Position numbers and translations under genes: made by a program. Below are positions 1 to 6,794 of a DNA stretch of 19,291 bases, piece after piece. The notes beneath the pieces are model-generated. The model saw nothing but the letters and a program-made list of their open reading frames with translations, did not search any database and was not told where the DNA came from. Numbering within the stretch: the stretch's first letter is position 1; every line of letters begins with the position of its first letter. This stretch comes from UBA3478 sp046048095 (GTDB taxonomy: Bacteria; Bacteroidota; Bacteroidia; Flavobacteriales; Flavobacteriaceae), in the NCBI GenBank assembly GCA_046048095.1, contig JBJOGS010000090.1, forward strand, positions 1 through 19,291, written 5' to 3'.

Positions 1-260
1 GCTCCCTTACAGCTTTGAGTTGAGCCTGCCACCTTCAATATCGCATTAGCCTCAGCATGCAACACATACCATTTGGTATACCCCTCCTCGTCTTCACAGG
101 GGTTTTCAAACCCCGTAGGTGTGCCGTTATACCCATCTGAAATAATCATACGATCCTTTACAATGAGTGCACCAACTTGCTTTCGATTGCAATGTGAGAG
201 CTTGCCCCAGCGCTGGGCCATTTCTAAATAAGCGAGATCGTATTTGTGTTGTTTGGACAT
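1..260 (-). CDS. dCMP deaminase family protein (partial, N-terminal 86 residues)
   Basis: The reverse strand reads an open frame from ATG at 260 to the window edge, starting MSKQHKYDLAYLEMAQRWG. It carries HAEANAI (about residues 68-74), the zinc-binding His and catalytic Glu signature of the cytidine/deoxycytidylate deaminase fold. It also has the upstream block NRKQVGALIVKD and the NGTPTGFENPC loop typical of ComEB/dCMP deaminases. Such enzymes deaminate dCMP to dUMP in the cytosol, feeding thymidylate synthesis. The second zinc motif (PCxxC) would lie beyond the window, so catalytic completeness cannot be judged. The gene is transcribed in the same direction as the hupE-like gene at 1174-1764, and the 913-bp gap between them holds a toxin-antitoxin pair on the other strand. 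The family assignment is firm; substrate specificity is inferred. Confidence 0.88.
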   Translation of the reverse strand, partial: MSKQHKYDLAYLEMAQRWGKLSHCNRKQVGALIVKDRMIISDGYNGTPTGFENPCEDEEGYTKWYVLHAEANAILKVAGSTQSCKG

Positions 261-524
261 GGGTTAATAAGAAGCAGGTAAATATAGCGTAATTGTCAAA
301 AAATTGAGCGAACCAAGGACTCTCTGATTAACAGTAATACTGCCAGTTTATATAATCCGAGAAATCCTCCTTAGGAACTCTAATCCTATTGTGAATTAAC
401 TGCAAGTTGTTTGCACTTTCATTGAATAACTTGTTGAGCGATTATACTTTTCGAAGTAAAACAAAGCACATAAAATTATTTACCGTTTTGGTAAATTCTA
501 TACTTTTACATTGAAGAATTTGTT
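261..524. other. A/T-rich intergenic region between dCMP deaminase and higB
   Basis: There is no convincing gene here. The stretch separates divergent genes and should hold the promoters of both. A small inverted repeat TGCAA-N5-TTGCA lies at 401-415, and a better one lies at 478-496 just upstream of higB. No exact TAnnTTTG promoter box was found. The closest matches are TACTTTTA at 501 (plus strand) and TATATTTA near 284-277 (minus strand, for the deaminase). Confidence 0.5.
478..496 (+). promoter_or_regulatory. Inverted repeat upstream of higB, candidate HigA operator
   Basis: ATTTACC (478-484), spacer GTTTT, GGTAAAT (490-496) form a perfect 7-bp-arm palindrome 28 bp before the higB start. 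HigA-type antitoxins repress their own operons by binding palindromes at the promoter, and the position fits this. Binding itself is inferred. Confidence 0.5.
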
Positions 525-818
525 GTGAGAATAATTTCAAGAAGCACACTTCAGGTATTTTGGCATAAATATCCCGAATGTGAGCAACCACTAAAATCGT
601 GGTTTGCGGAAATCAAAAAATCCAATTGGGAGAACTTAAATCAATTAAAGAAAACCTATCCGAATGCTAGCATTTTAAAAAACAACCGTATTGTTTTTAA
701 TATAAAAGGCAACAACTACCGTTTAATTGTGAAAATAAATTTCGAGCATCAACTGTGTTGGATACGATTTATCGGAACGCACCGAGAGTATAATAACATT
801 GATGCAAATACCGTATAA
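525..818 (+). CDS. higB: Type II toxin HigB (RelE-superfamily mRNA interferase)
   Basis: The 97-residue protein matches the HigB_toxin family along its whole length. Recognisable blocks are the N-terminal STLQVFWHKYPECEQPLKSW (residues 7-26), NASILKNNRIVFNIKGNNYRL (about 48-67) and the C-terminal IRFIGTHREYNNID (80-93). These toxins adopt a RelE-like fold and cleave mRNA on the ribosome. The start used is GTG at 525, because the family's N terminus (MRxxSxxTL) begins there; no Shine-Dalgarno is visible. The antitoxin gene follows after 2 bp, so the two are very likely co-transcribed and translationally coupled. The toxin-first order is typical of hig operons. The gene is intact and visibly A/T-richer than the surrounding housekeeping genes, which agrees with recent acquisition. 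Confidence 0.9.
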   Translation: MRIISRSTLQVFWHKYPECEQPLKSWFAEIKKSNWENLNQLKKTYPNASILKNNRIVFNIKGNNYRLIVKINFEHQLCWIRFIGTHREYNNIDANTV

Positions 819-820
819 TT

Positions 821-1177
821 ATGAAAATATCCCCCATTAAAACCGAGGCTGATTACAAAAAGGCGTTGGCGAGAATAGAAAAGATCTTTGACGCAAAAAA
901 AGGGACAAAAGAAGGTGATGAATTAGAAATTCTTTCCGTTCTAATAGAGCACTATGAAAACATGAATTTTCCTATTGAATTACCTGATCCTATTGAAGCA
1001 ATCAAATTCAGAATGGATCAAATTGGAATGAAACAAAAAGATCTCGCTGAGATCATCTCATTCGATAGTAGGGTGAGTGAAGTTCTAAATCGAAAGCGCA
1101 GGTTGACCCTGAAAATGATTAGAAATCTGAGCTCAGCATTAAACATCCCGACAGAAGTCTTGGTACAAGACTATTAA
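821..1177 (+). CDS. higA: Antitoxin HigA, XRE-family helix-turn-helix protein
   Basis: This is a 118-residue protein with an N-terminal helical part (1-60, including the EADYKKALARIEKIFD block seen in long HigA proteins). A C-terminal Cro/C1-type helix-turn-helix spans about residues 62-115, with a GMKQKDLAEI helix and a SRVSEVLNRKRRLT recognition segment. It should neutralise HigB and repress the operon, probably through the palindrome at 478-496. The start ATG at 821 lies 2 bp after the higB stop, suggesting coupled translation. The stop codon (1175-1177) overlaps the stop codon of the convergent hupE-like gene in the shared tetranucleotide TTAA at 1174-1177. The A/T-rich composition matches higB rather than the genes to the right. 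Confidence 0.9.
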   Translation: MKISPIKTEADYKKALARIEKIFDAKKGTKEGDELEILSVLIEHYENMNFPIELPDPIEAIKFRMDQIGMKQKDLAEIISFDSRVSEVLNRKRRLTLKMIRNLSSALNIPTEVLVQDY

Positions 1178-1764
1178 AACCACCCCGCAGGGGCGGCCTC
1201 TAAAGCGATTTTGAAAGCGATCAGCAGAATCAAGGCTGAGATCAAGCGAACAATTAAAGGGCGGTTGCTGAATAGCTTGTTGGTGATGGCTGAGAAGGCC
1301 AGCGTGGCGGCGATCACGAGCAGCTGGGCGGTTTCGATGCCTAGGGTGAATCCGAGTAGCGCAGTGGCCTTCTCGTCTTCAGCACCCATGATCATTCTGA
1401 AGTAGTTCGAAAAGCCGAATCCGTGTATCAGGCCAAAGAAGACGGTGGCCACGAGTTGCACGTTAAAGCTGCCCTGACGGTGGTCAGGTTCATAGACCAC
1501 AAGATTATAGAGTGCGGTAAGGGCAATGGTTACAGGAATCAAGAATTCAATGAGTCCGGCGTCAATCTTAAATAGGTTAAACGCTGCCAGGGCGAGTGAG
1601 AGCGTATGAGCCAAAGTAAACGCAGTGGCTAGCAGCAGCAGTCGCACAAAAGACTTAAAGGCATAAGGCAAGGCTAAGGCAATCATGAACAGCACATGAT
1701 CATAGCCATCAAGGTCTAAAACGTGAAAGACCCCTAGTTCGAGATAAAAGCGAATCGTTTCCAT
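1174..1764 (-). CDS. HupE/UreJ-family membrane protein
   Basis: A 196-residue polytopic inner-membrane protein with about six hydrophobic segments. It keeps the family's histidine/aspartate motifs: GVFHVLDLDGYDHVLF (residues 11-26, with His14, Asp22 and His23), TLAHTLSLAL (His53) and FFGLIHGFGF (His114). HupE/UreJ proteins are known or suspected nickel/cobalt permeases linked to hydrogenase or urease. No such enzyme is seen in this window, so the transported substrate is uncertain. The gene follows the TerB-DnaJ gene by 6 bp on the same strand, so they are probably co-transcribed. Its 3' end runs into the convergent higA gene and shares its stop-codon bases. Confidence 0.82.
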   Translation of the reverse strand: METIRFYLELGVFHVLDLDGYDHVLFMIALALPYAFKSFVRLLLLATAFTLAHTLSLALAAFNLFKIDAGLIEFLIPVTIALTALYNLVVYEPDHRQGSFNVQLVATVFFGLIHGFGFSNYFRMIMGAEDEKATALLGFTLGIETAQLLVIAATLAFSAITNKLFSNRPLIVRLISALILLIAFKIALEAAPAGWF

Positions 1765-1770
1765 ATCAGC

Positions 1771-2487
1771 CTAAAAATTACGCTCTTTTTGAATGGTTTC
1801 GTAGGCTTTTTGAACTTGTTTGAATTTTTCTTCGGCTCCGGCCTTCAGCGCCTGATCGTCGGAGATCACTTTATCAGGATGGTACTTCTTCACCAGCTCG
1901 CGATAGGCCTTCTTAATCTCGGTCACCTCAGCATCCTTTGAAACACCAAGCACCTTGTAGGCCTGATCGCTGCTCTCTTCGAATAGGGCGCGAATGCGTT
2001 GCCAATTCTGAATGCGCAAATAACCTGCGATCTCTGAGAGCTTGTTGATTTCTGCGTCGGTGATGTATCCGTCGGCCTTCGCCAAATCGACCAAGAAGTA
2101 AATGATCTGCTCACGGGTGGCGTACGAGGTGTATTGAGTGAATTCTACACACAGCGTTTTGAGGTCGATACTCGACTTGTTGATCTCTTGGTTGAACTGT
2201 TTGAAAAGTTCTTGGGCCCGAGCCGCTCCATAGTTTCGAATGAAGAACTGACGCACATAATCGAGCTCTTTTTGCTCGACTTTGCCGTCGGATTTAATCA
2301 CCGCCGAAGCGAGCGTAATCAGGTTAAGACCAAAATTAAAAGAGCCCACCATGCCGCGCTGGTAGACCACTTTGGCCTTTGAGCCACGGCCCAACATGCG
2401 TCCGACAAAATAGCCGATCAGGGCGCCCGGAAATCGCAAGATAAAATAGCCCACAATGGCCCCTATAAGTGGTGCAAATCGACCCAT
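1771..2487 (-). CDS. TerB-DnaJ co-chaperone, DjlA-like
   Basis: A 238-residue protein with three parts. The first is an N-terminal glycine-rich hydrophobic stretch (about 5-35: LIGAIVGYFILRFPGALIGY), which could insert in the membrane. The second is an all-helical TerB-like domain (about 50-170), with the acidic signatures AVIKSDGKVEQKE and DLAKADGYITDAE. The third is a C-terminal J domain (about 174-237), with YKVLGV and the essential HPD motif at 203-205. The order membrane anchor-TerB-J matches DjlA of Proteobacteria, a membrane-bound DnaK co-chaperone. The J domain should stimulate the DnaK ATPase, and the TerB domain probably binds metal or a partner. The start ATG at 2487 is chosen for the conserved hydrophobic N terminus. 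A perfect -7 box ends only 5 bp upstream, which would make the mRNA almost leaderless. Confidence 0.85.
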   Translation of the reverse strand: MGRFAPLIGAIVGYFILRFPGALIGYFVGRMLGRGSKAKVVYQRGMVGSFNFGLNLITLASAVIKSDGKVEQKELDYVRQFFIRNYGAARAQELFKQFNQEINKSSIDLKTLCVEFTQYTSYATREQIIYFLVDLAKADGYITDAEINKLSEIAGYLRIQNWQRIRALFEESSDQAYKVLGVSKDAEVTEIKKAYRELVKKYHPDKVISDDQALKAGAEEKFKQVQKAYETIQKERNF

Positions 2488-2492
2488 GGGTG

Positions 2493-2500
2493 CAAAGATA
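2493..2500 (-). promoter_or_regulatory. Candidate -7 promoter element of the djlA-like/hupE-like operon
   Basis: The minus strand reads TATCTTTG, an exact match to the Bacteroidota -7 consensus TAnnTTTG, 5 bp from the ATG at 2487. No clear TTG -33 element lies at the usual distance. It mirrors the plus-strand box at 2516-2523. Confidence 0.5.
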
Positions 2501-2515
2501 CACTTTTGAAAAGCC

Positions 2516-2523
2516 TATCTTTG
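2516..2523 (+). promoter_or_regulatory. Candidate -7 promoter element of the bacilliredoxin gene
   Basis: TATCTTTG matches TAnnTTTG exactly and lies 20 bp before the ATG at 2544, leaving a short leader. A -33 TTG at normal spacing is not evident. Together with CAAAGATA at 2493-2500 it forms an 8-bp inverted repeat, so the divergent genes have mirror-image boxes. Confidence 0.5.
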
Positions 2524-2543
2524 TAGTGTTAAAATCAATTACA

Positions 2544-2957
2544 ATGATGTATCCTGAAGAACTCGTAATACCCATGAAAGAAGAGCTCACCGTTGTTGGT
2601 TTCAACGAGCTCACTACGGCCGAGGCGGTTGAAAAAGCCTTAGGCAATAGCGGCACTACGTTGCTTGTAATCAATTCAGTTTGCGGATGCGCGGCCGGTA
2701 GCGCGCGACCCGCCGCACGCCTAAGTCTGGCGCACGATAAAACCCCTGACCACTTGGTCACTGCCTTTGCCGGATTTGACTTAGACGCGGTGCAAAAGGC
2801 CAGAGAATTAATGATACCCTTTCCGCCCTCATCGCCTTGCATGGCACTGTTCAAAGACGGAGAACTCGTACACATGATCGAACGCCACCATATCGAAGGG
2901 CGCTCAGCTCAGATGATCGCCGACAACCTTAAAGCAGCCTTCGACGAGTACTGCTAA
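2544..2957 (+). CDS. BrxA/BrxB (YphP/YqiW) family bacilliredoxin
   Basis: The 137-residue thioredoxin-fold protein starts MMYPEELVIPMKEELTVVGF, the usual N terminus of this family, and carries the CxC redox motif NSVCGCAAGSARP (Cys47 and Cys49 in this numbering). The PSSPCMALFKDGELVHMIERHHIEGR block and the C-terminal cysteine are also family features. Bacilliredoxins remove bacillithiol or related low-molecular-weight thiols from oxidised proteins in the cytosol. The frame is open upstream to an ATG at 2469, but that would add 25 residues absent from the family and overlap the divergent gene, so ATG 2544 (or the adjacent ATG 2547) is preferred. The whole DUF1094-type length is present. Whether this host makes bacillithiol cannot be told from the window. 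Confidence 0.9.
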   Translation: MMYPEELVIPMKEELTVVGFNELTTAEAVEKALGNSGTTLLVINSVCGCAAGSARPAARLSLAHDKTPDHLVTAFAGFDLDAVQKARELMIPFPPSSPCMALFKDGELVHMIERHHIEGRSAQMIADNLKAAFDEYC

Positions 2958-2979
2958 ATTCTTTTTACTTAAGATTGAG

Positions 2980-3007
2980 CCACCTTTGCAAAAAAAGGTG
3001 GTTTTTT
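2980..3007 (+). terminator. Rho-independent terminator after the bacilliredoxin gene
   Basis: CCACCTTT (2980-2987), loop GCAAAA and AAAGGTGG (2994-3001) form a perfect 8-bp stem followed by six T. It begins 22 bp after the bacilliredoxin stop. The T-run ends only 6 bp before the plsC ATG at 3014, so it also forms the immediate upstream region of that gene. Confidence 0.8.
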
Positions 3008-3013
3008 AATGCC

Positions 3014-3748
3014 ATGAAAACGCTGCTTAGTTTCTTACTCACGCCCATCTTCTACCTGTGCTTCGGCCTGGTACTGGTGATCTTTGACCCCATCCAACGC
3101 ATCACGCTCAATCTTTTTGGGTACAGCGCCCACGACCGCGTGATCTCGGTCATCAATTTCTTGCTGGTGGGCTGCATGCGGCTTCTAGGGGCCAGCATCG
3201 AGATCAAAGGGGAGTTTGCGAACTTGCCCACCGACCGACCGCTGATCTTTGCGGCGAATCACCAGAGCATGTATGACCTTCCGCCCATTTTTTGGTACTT
3301 CAGAAAGGTGCATCCAAAGTTTGTAGTGAAAAAAGAGTTGGCCAAGGGCATCCCTACCATCTCGTACAACATCAGAAGAGGCGGGTCTATCACCATCGAC
3401 CGTCAAAACCCCAAACAAGCCCTAGTAGCGATCATCAAATTCGGACGTTTCATACAAGAGAAAAAATTCGGAGCCTTTATCTTTCCTGAAGGCACTCGAA
3501 GCAGAAGCGGAGCCATGAAGCCCTTTAAAACCTCAGGATTAGAAGCTCTACTGCGCTCGAGCCCCGATGCGCTGCTCGTTCCGCTCACCATCAACAACAC
3601 CTATAAATTCACCGAAAAGGGTCTATTTCCGCTCGCCTTGGGCGTAAAGGTTTCGTATTACGTGCACCCCCCACTCGAAAACAAAGGCGACCACTTGGCC
3701 CTGATTTCAACGGCCGAAGAAGCGGTGCGCTCAAAGCTTCTCAACTAG
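3014..3748 (+). CDS. plsC: 1-acyl-sn-glycerol-3-phosphate acyltransferase (PlsC/LPLAT family)
   Basis: A 244-residue protein with an N-terminal hydrophobic anchor (about 1-25 and 42-60). It has the acyltransferase motif I NHQSMYD (82-88, catalytic His83 and Asp88) and motif III FPEGTRSRSG (157-166), which binds the glycerol phosphate. Family members acylate lysophosphatidic acid to phosphatidic acid at the inner membrane. The longer reading from a TTG at 2975 would start inside the terminator hairpin, so ATG 3014 is chosen. The length is normal for PlsC. Because the hairpin ends just upstream, expression must depend on a promoter inside or overlapping the bacilliredoxin gene, or on readthrough. 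An exact acyl acceptor (lysophosphatidate or a lyso-ornithine lipid) cannot be fixed from sequence alone. Confidence 0.88.
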   Translation: MKTLLSFLLTPIFYLCFGLVLVIFDPIQRITLNLFGYSAHDRVISVINFLLVGCMRLLGASIEIKGEFANLPTDRPLIFAANHQSMYDLPPIFWYFRKVHPKFVVKKELAKGIPTISYNIRRGGSITIDRQNPKQALVAIIKFGRFIQEKKFGAFIFPEGTRSRSGAMKPFKTSGLEALLRSSPDALLVPLTINNTYKFTEKGLFPLALGVKVSYYVHPPLENKGDHLALISTAEEAVRSKLLN

Positions 3749-3796
3749 TGCTTCTGCCGAGCATTCACCTGCCGCACCCCTTGGTCTAACTAGTGC

Positions 3797-3838
3797 AAAA
3801 AGAAGTCCCCCGCGCATCTTGCGATGCGCGGGGGACTT
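3797..3838 (-). terminator. Strong hairpin terminator between plsC and the oxidoreductase gene
   Basis: The 16-bp perfect stem AAGTCCCCCGCGCATC (3803-3818), TTGC loop and GATGCGCGGGGGACTT (3823-3838) is followed, on the minus strand, by CTTTTT. It therefore terminates the oxidoreductase transcript. On the plus strand the stem lacks a T-run but could still stop plsC readthrough. Confidence 0.88.
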
Positions 3839-3866
3839 AAAAATGAAAACAAAGAAAAGTGGTCGA

Positions 3867-5306
3867 TTAAAGATTCGCTAACTGCCAACCTTCTCTATAG
3901 GTTTTCGTTACGAATTGGTTCGCATCGTCGAAGTTGGTCACCTTCATGTTGGCACCATCCCAATAGAGCTTCTGACGTCCATAGAACTCGAAGCGTCCAT
4001 TGGCATTTTGGCGTCTGAGCTGATGTGATCTGATCGCGATGTTACCCATGAGCACGGTTTCGGTAAATGGACCGGCATAATCAAACGACGAGGTCAGTGC
4101 CAAGTGCTCTTTAGAACCAAATCCTGCCTTTACAGCTTCGGTCCAGAACGTATTGTGGGTAAGGTCTAGATTTTGTTGCACACTCGTGTCATAGTGAATT
4201 TGCTCTTGACCTGGAATGAACAAGCGCGGGTTTCCGCCATAGTCTTCGTGAGCAATAATCCCTTTGGTACCAATCAACAATGCCCCGCTAGAGCTCGCTT
4301 TGTATCCTCTTTCAACGAGAAGATCAGGCAATGCAGGCTGTATTCCGCCATCTGTCCATTCAAAAACTACGCCTTCTGGATTAAATTCATCTGCTGGGAA
4401 GTCAATTGTTACGCGGCTAGCCATTGGGCACGCCTCTGGGGTGTAGTCAGGCGTCCACATCTGTGAATACACGTCTGCAACCGTAGCTTGAACCCCGGTA
4501 GGATACCCTAAACGCAGCGCCTTAAACGGAGCATCCATAAGGTGGCATCCCATATCTCCGAGAGCACCTGTACCATAATCCCAGAACCCTCTCCAATCAA
4601 ACGGATGAAGCTTTGGAGTAAACTCGCGTTGCGGAGCAGTACCCAGCCACAGATCCCAGTTTAAAGTTTCAGGCTTCTCTGACGGAGCCTCTTTTGCTAA
4701 GGCCACTCCTTGAGGCCAAACAGGACGATTCGTCCAAATCTTCACCTCTTTAATGGTTCCGATACGACGGTCGTTCACCCATTCTATAATCTTTTGAACG
4801 CCAATGTTCGACCCTCCTTGGTTTCCCATCTGGGTCACTACTTTCTGAGCACGCGCAGTTTCAGTAAGCAAACGGGCCTCAGCTATCGTATGTGTCAAAG
4901 GCTTTTGTACGTACACCGCCTTACCTCTTAACATCGCGTCATAAGCGATCTTAGCGTGGTTGTGGTCAGGGGTACTAATCGTAGCCGCGTCGAATTTCTT
5001 CTCTTTGTCGAGCAGTTCTCTGTAATCGTAATAGAATTTCGCTTTCGGATGTTCTTTGATTGCTCTTTCAGCACGAGCAGGATCCACATCACAAATAGCC
5101 ACAATGCGGTTGACTCCACCATTGTATGCGTTAGTCATGTCAGAATACCCCTTGCCTCCTGCCCCAAAAGCCACCACATCTAATTGGTCACTCGGCGCAA
5201 TAAACCCGGGCCCTCCTAACACGTTTCTAGGTACAATAAAAAAGCCCACCCCCGCAGCAGTAGACTTTCTTAAGAAGTCACGACGACTCGTATTCGACTT
5301 TGACAT
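3867..5306 (-). CDS. Tat-exported Gfo/Idh/MocA-family oxidoreductase
   Basis: The 479-residue protein begins with a twin-arginine signal, TSRRDFLRKSTAAGVGFFIVP (about 6-26), so it is expected to be exported folded with its cofactor. The Rossmann domain follows: FGAGGKG (47-53) for NAD(P) binding and the CDVDPARAERA segment. ISTPDHNH and YVQKPLTHT follow, with Lys135 in the position of the family's EKP lysine. The C-terminal domain contains FWDYGTGALGDMGCHLMDAPF, with the conserved catalytic-site histidine. Such secreted members are common in Bacteroidota and Planctomycetes and act on sugars or cyclitols; the substrate here is unknown. The gene stands alone, ends at the strong hairpin terminator, and starts 69 bp downstream of the sensor kinase on the same strand. 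Confidence 0.88.
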   Translation of the reverse strand: MSKSNTSRRDFLRKSTAAGVGFFIVPRNVLGGPGFIAPSDQLDVVAFGAGGKGYSDMTNAYNGGVNRIVAICDVDPARAERAIKEHPKAKFYYDYRELLDKEKKFDAATISTPDHNHAKIAYDAMLRGKAVYVQKPLTHTIAEARLLTETARAQKVVTQMGNQGGSNIGVQKIIEWVNDRRIGTIKEVKIWTNRPVWPQGVALAKEAPSEKPETLNWDLWLGTAPQREFTPKLHPFDWRGFWDYGTGALGDMGCHLMDAPFKALRLGYPTGVQATVADVYSQMWTPDYTPEACPMASRVTIDFPADEFNPEGVVFEWTDGGIQPALPDLLVERGYKASSSGALLIGTKGIIAHEDYGGNPRLFIPGQEQIHYDTSVQQNLDLTHNTFWTEAVKAGFGSKEHLALTSSFDYAGPFTETVLMGNIAIRSHQLRRQNANGRFEFYGRQKLYWDGANMKVTNFDDANQFVTKTYREGWQLANL

Positions 5307-5375
5307 GTTTATCGGTTTTTAAAATTCAGCGAGAATGTACTGAAAAATTTAAAAGAATGATAGTTTTTTAACTCC

Positions 5376-6794
5376 TTAAGTGTTAAAAATGAGGGTAAAA
5401 CGGCTTCCGCGCCCCACTTCAGAAGTACAGCGAATCTCGCCATCGTTTTCTTCAACTAAGGTCTTTACCACCGCTAACCCAAGACCCATTCCGCTGTTTT
5501 TGGTCGTAAAGCGAGGTTCAAACATGCGCTTGAGCACCTCTTTACTCATTCCTTTACCATTATCTTCAACCTCGAGCACCACCTTGCCCGATTGAGTGCT
5601 CAGACGCACCTTTACTGCAGCCTGGCTCACCCCCTCTACCGCCTCTAGCGCATTTTTCACCAGGTTGTTAACGATCTGAACCAGGTGATTGCGGTCTACC
5701 TTCATGGCTACTTCATCCTGTTCTGAAACGAAAGAAACGCGCTGATCGGTAAACAATTGCACGGCCCATTGCACCACTTCGACGGCATTCAGTTTGACGC
5801 GATTGGCCTCTGGCATCTTAGCAAAGTCTGAAAAGGTCGAAGCGATAGCGCTCAAGGTATCAATCTGCTGTAACATCCCCTGAGTAAACTCGGTGAGTTG
5901 CGCCTTTTGCTGGGAATCACTCAATTGAAAATTGCGCTCAAACTGCTGAAGATTGAGTCGCATAGGGGTGAGCGGATTCTTTATTTCGTGAGCAACTTGT
6001 TTCGCCATCTCTTTCCAGGCCAGTTCGCGCTCAGATTGAGCAAGCCTTTGGGCGCTCTCAGAAAGGGCGTCAACCATGTCATTATAGGCCCCAATCAATG
6101 TCTCTAGCTCGGTACTTTGCGCCCGCAGCGCAAGTTTTTCATTAGAGCCTAGGGCAGTGCGCGACAGGCGATCGGCCACCGTATTCATTGGGCGGCTGAT
6201 ATAAATCGAAACCAAGTAGCCCAAAACTAGCGCGAGTATAAAGATCACCACATAGACCAAACTCAGTCGCATTAGAAATTCTCTGAGCTCAAACTGATTG
6301 AACGAATTATCTTCAAAATAGGGCAGATTCACAATAGCGACAGGAGCCCCTTTTTGATCTTTTAGAAAGAAAAACGAACTCATTACCGAACGCCCTTCAT
6401 TGACCTCTTCTACTACAAAGCGCTCATTGTCCATGACACGCGCTAATAGGCCTCGAAAAAGTTGTTCTTGCGCGTCAGCAAGGGTAGACTTGATCAGCAC
6501 CCCCTCTAGGTCGTACATGCTGAAATCAACGTCCTGAATATTTGAAATCTCATAGAGAGGTTCATTAAAAATGCGCGCTAAATTTTTTGGCGTTAGGGCG
6601 AGGTAGGTACTGGCCAGTTCGTTTTCGAGACTCTTTAGCACCTGCTGCTCTTTGCGCTCTAAGCGATCAATGTGGTAATCTTTTGATTGTTCTTGGTACT
6701 GAAACCAGGTGATGACTCCGGTGAAAAGCATGGCCAATACCACAATGACGGTCATCGCAGCAAAGATTCGAAACCGTAAACTTTGAAAATACAT
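5376..6794 (-). CDS. Membrane sensor histidine kinase, NtrY-like
   Basis: The product has an N-terminal membrane segment (about 11-31), a roughly 145-residue extracytoplasmic sensor region and a second membrane segment (about 176-198). HAMP (199-250), HisKA with VAHEIKNPLTPMRL (phospho-acceptor His about 269) and HATPase follow; the last shows the N box NNLVKNALEA, G1 box DNGKGM and G2 box GMGLGLAV. The HEIKNPLTPMRL box is characteristic of NtrY-type kinases. No response regulator gene is nearby, so it is an orphan kinase here. ATG at 6794 overlaps the hemJ stop as TGATG, which argues for translational coupling; a GTG one codon earlier is the alternative. Its signal is unknown. Placement directly behind hemJ invites, but does not prove, a link with heme or membrane redox state. 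Confidence 0.9.
   Translation of the reverse strand: MYFQSLRFRIFAAMTVIVVLAMLFTGVITWFQYQEQSKDYHIDRLERKEQQVLKSLENELASTYLALTPKNLARIFNEPLYEISNIQDVDFSMYDLEGVLIKSTLADAQEQLFRGLLARVMDNERFVVEEVNEGRSVMSSFFFLKDQKGAPVAIVNLPYFEDNSFNQFELREFLMRLSLVYVVIFILALVLGYLVSIYISRPMNTVADRLSRTALGSNEKLALRAQSTELETLIGAYNDMVDALSESAQRLAQSERELAWKEMAKQVAHEIKNPLTPMRLNLQQFERNFQLSDSQQKAQLTEFTQGMLQQIDTLSAIASTFSDFAKMPEANRVKLNAVEVVQWAVQLFTDQRVSFVSEQDEVAMKVDRNHLVQIVNNLVKNALEAVEGVSQAAVKVRLSTQSGKVVLEVEDNGKGMSKEVLKRMFEPRFTTKNSGMGLGLAVVKTLVEENDGEIRCTSEVGRGSRFTLIFNT

Noticed and set aside
401..415. TGCAA-N5-TTGCA as a recombination (attC-like) site next to the TA pair
   Set aside because: No attC core motifs or integron integrase are seen; a 5-bp dyad in A/T-rich DNA is weak evidence.
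2469..2543. Upstream extension of the bacilliredoxin gene by 25 codons
   Set aside because: The added residues are not part of the family, overlap the divergent gene's start and would include the promoter box.
2336..2875. A 179-codon open frame on the minus strand over the bacilliredoxin gene
   Set aside because: It is antisense to a gene with clear family motifs, its translation resembles no protein family I know, and it also crosses the start of the djlA-like gene.
2975..3013. TTG start for plsC giving 13 extra residues
   Set aside because: The extra codons lie in the terminator hairpin and encode nothing conserved; ATG 3014 gives the usual PlsC length.
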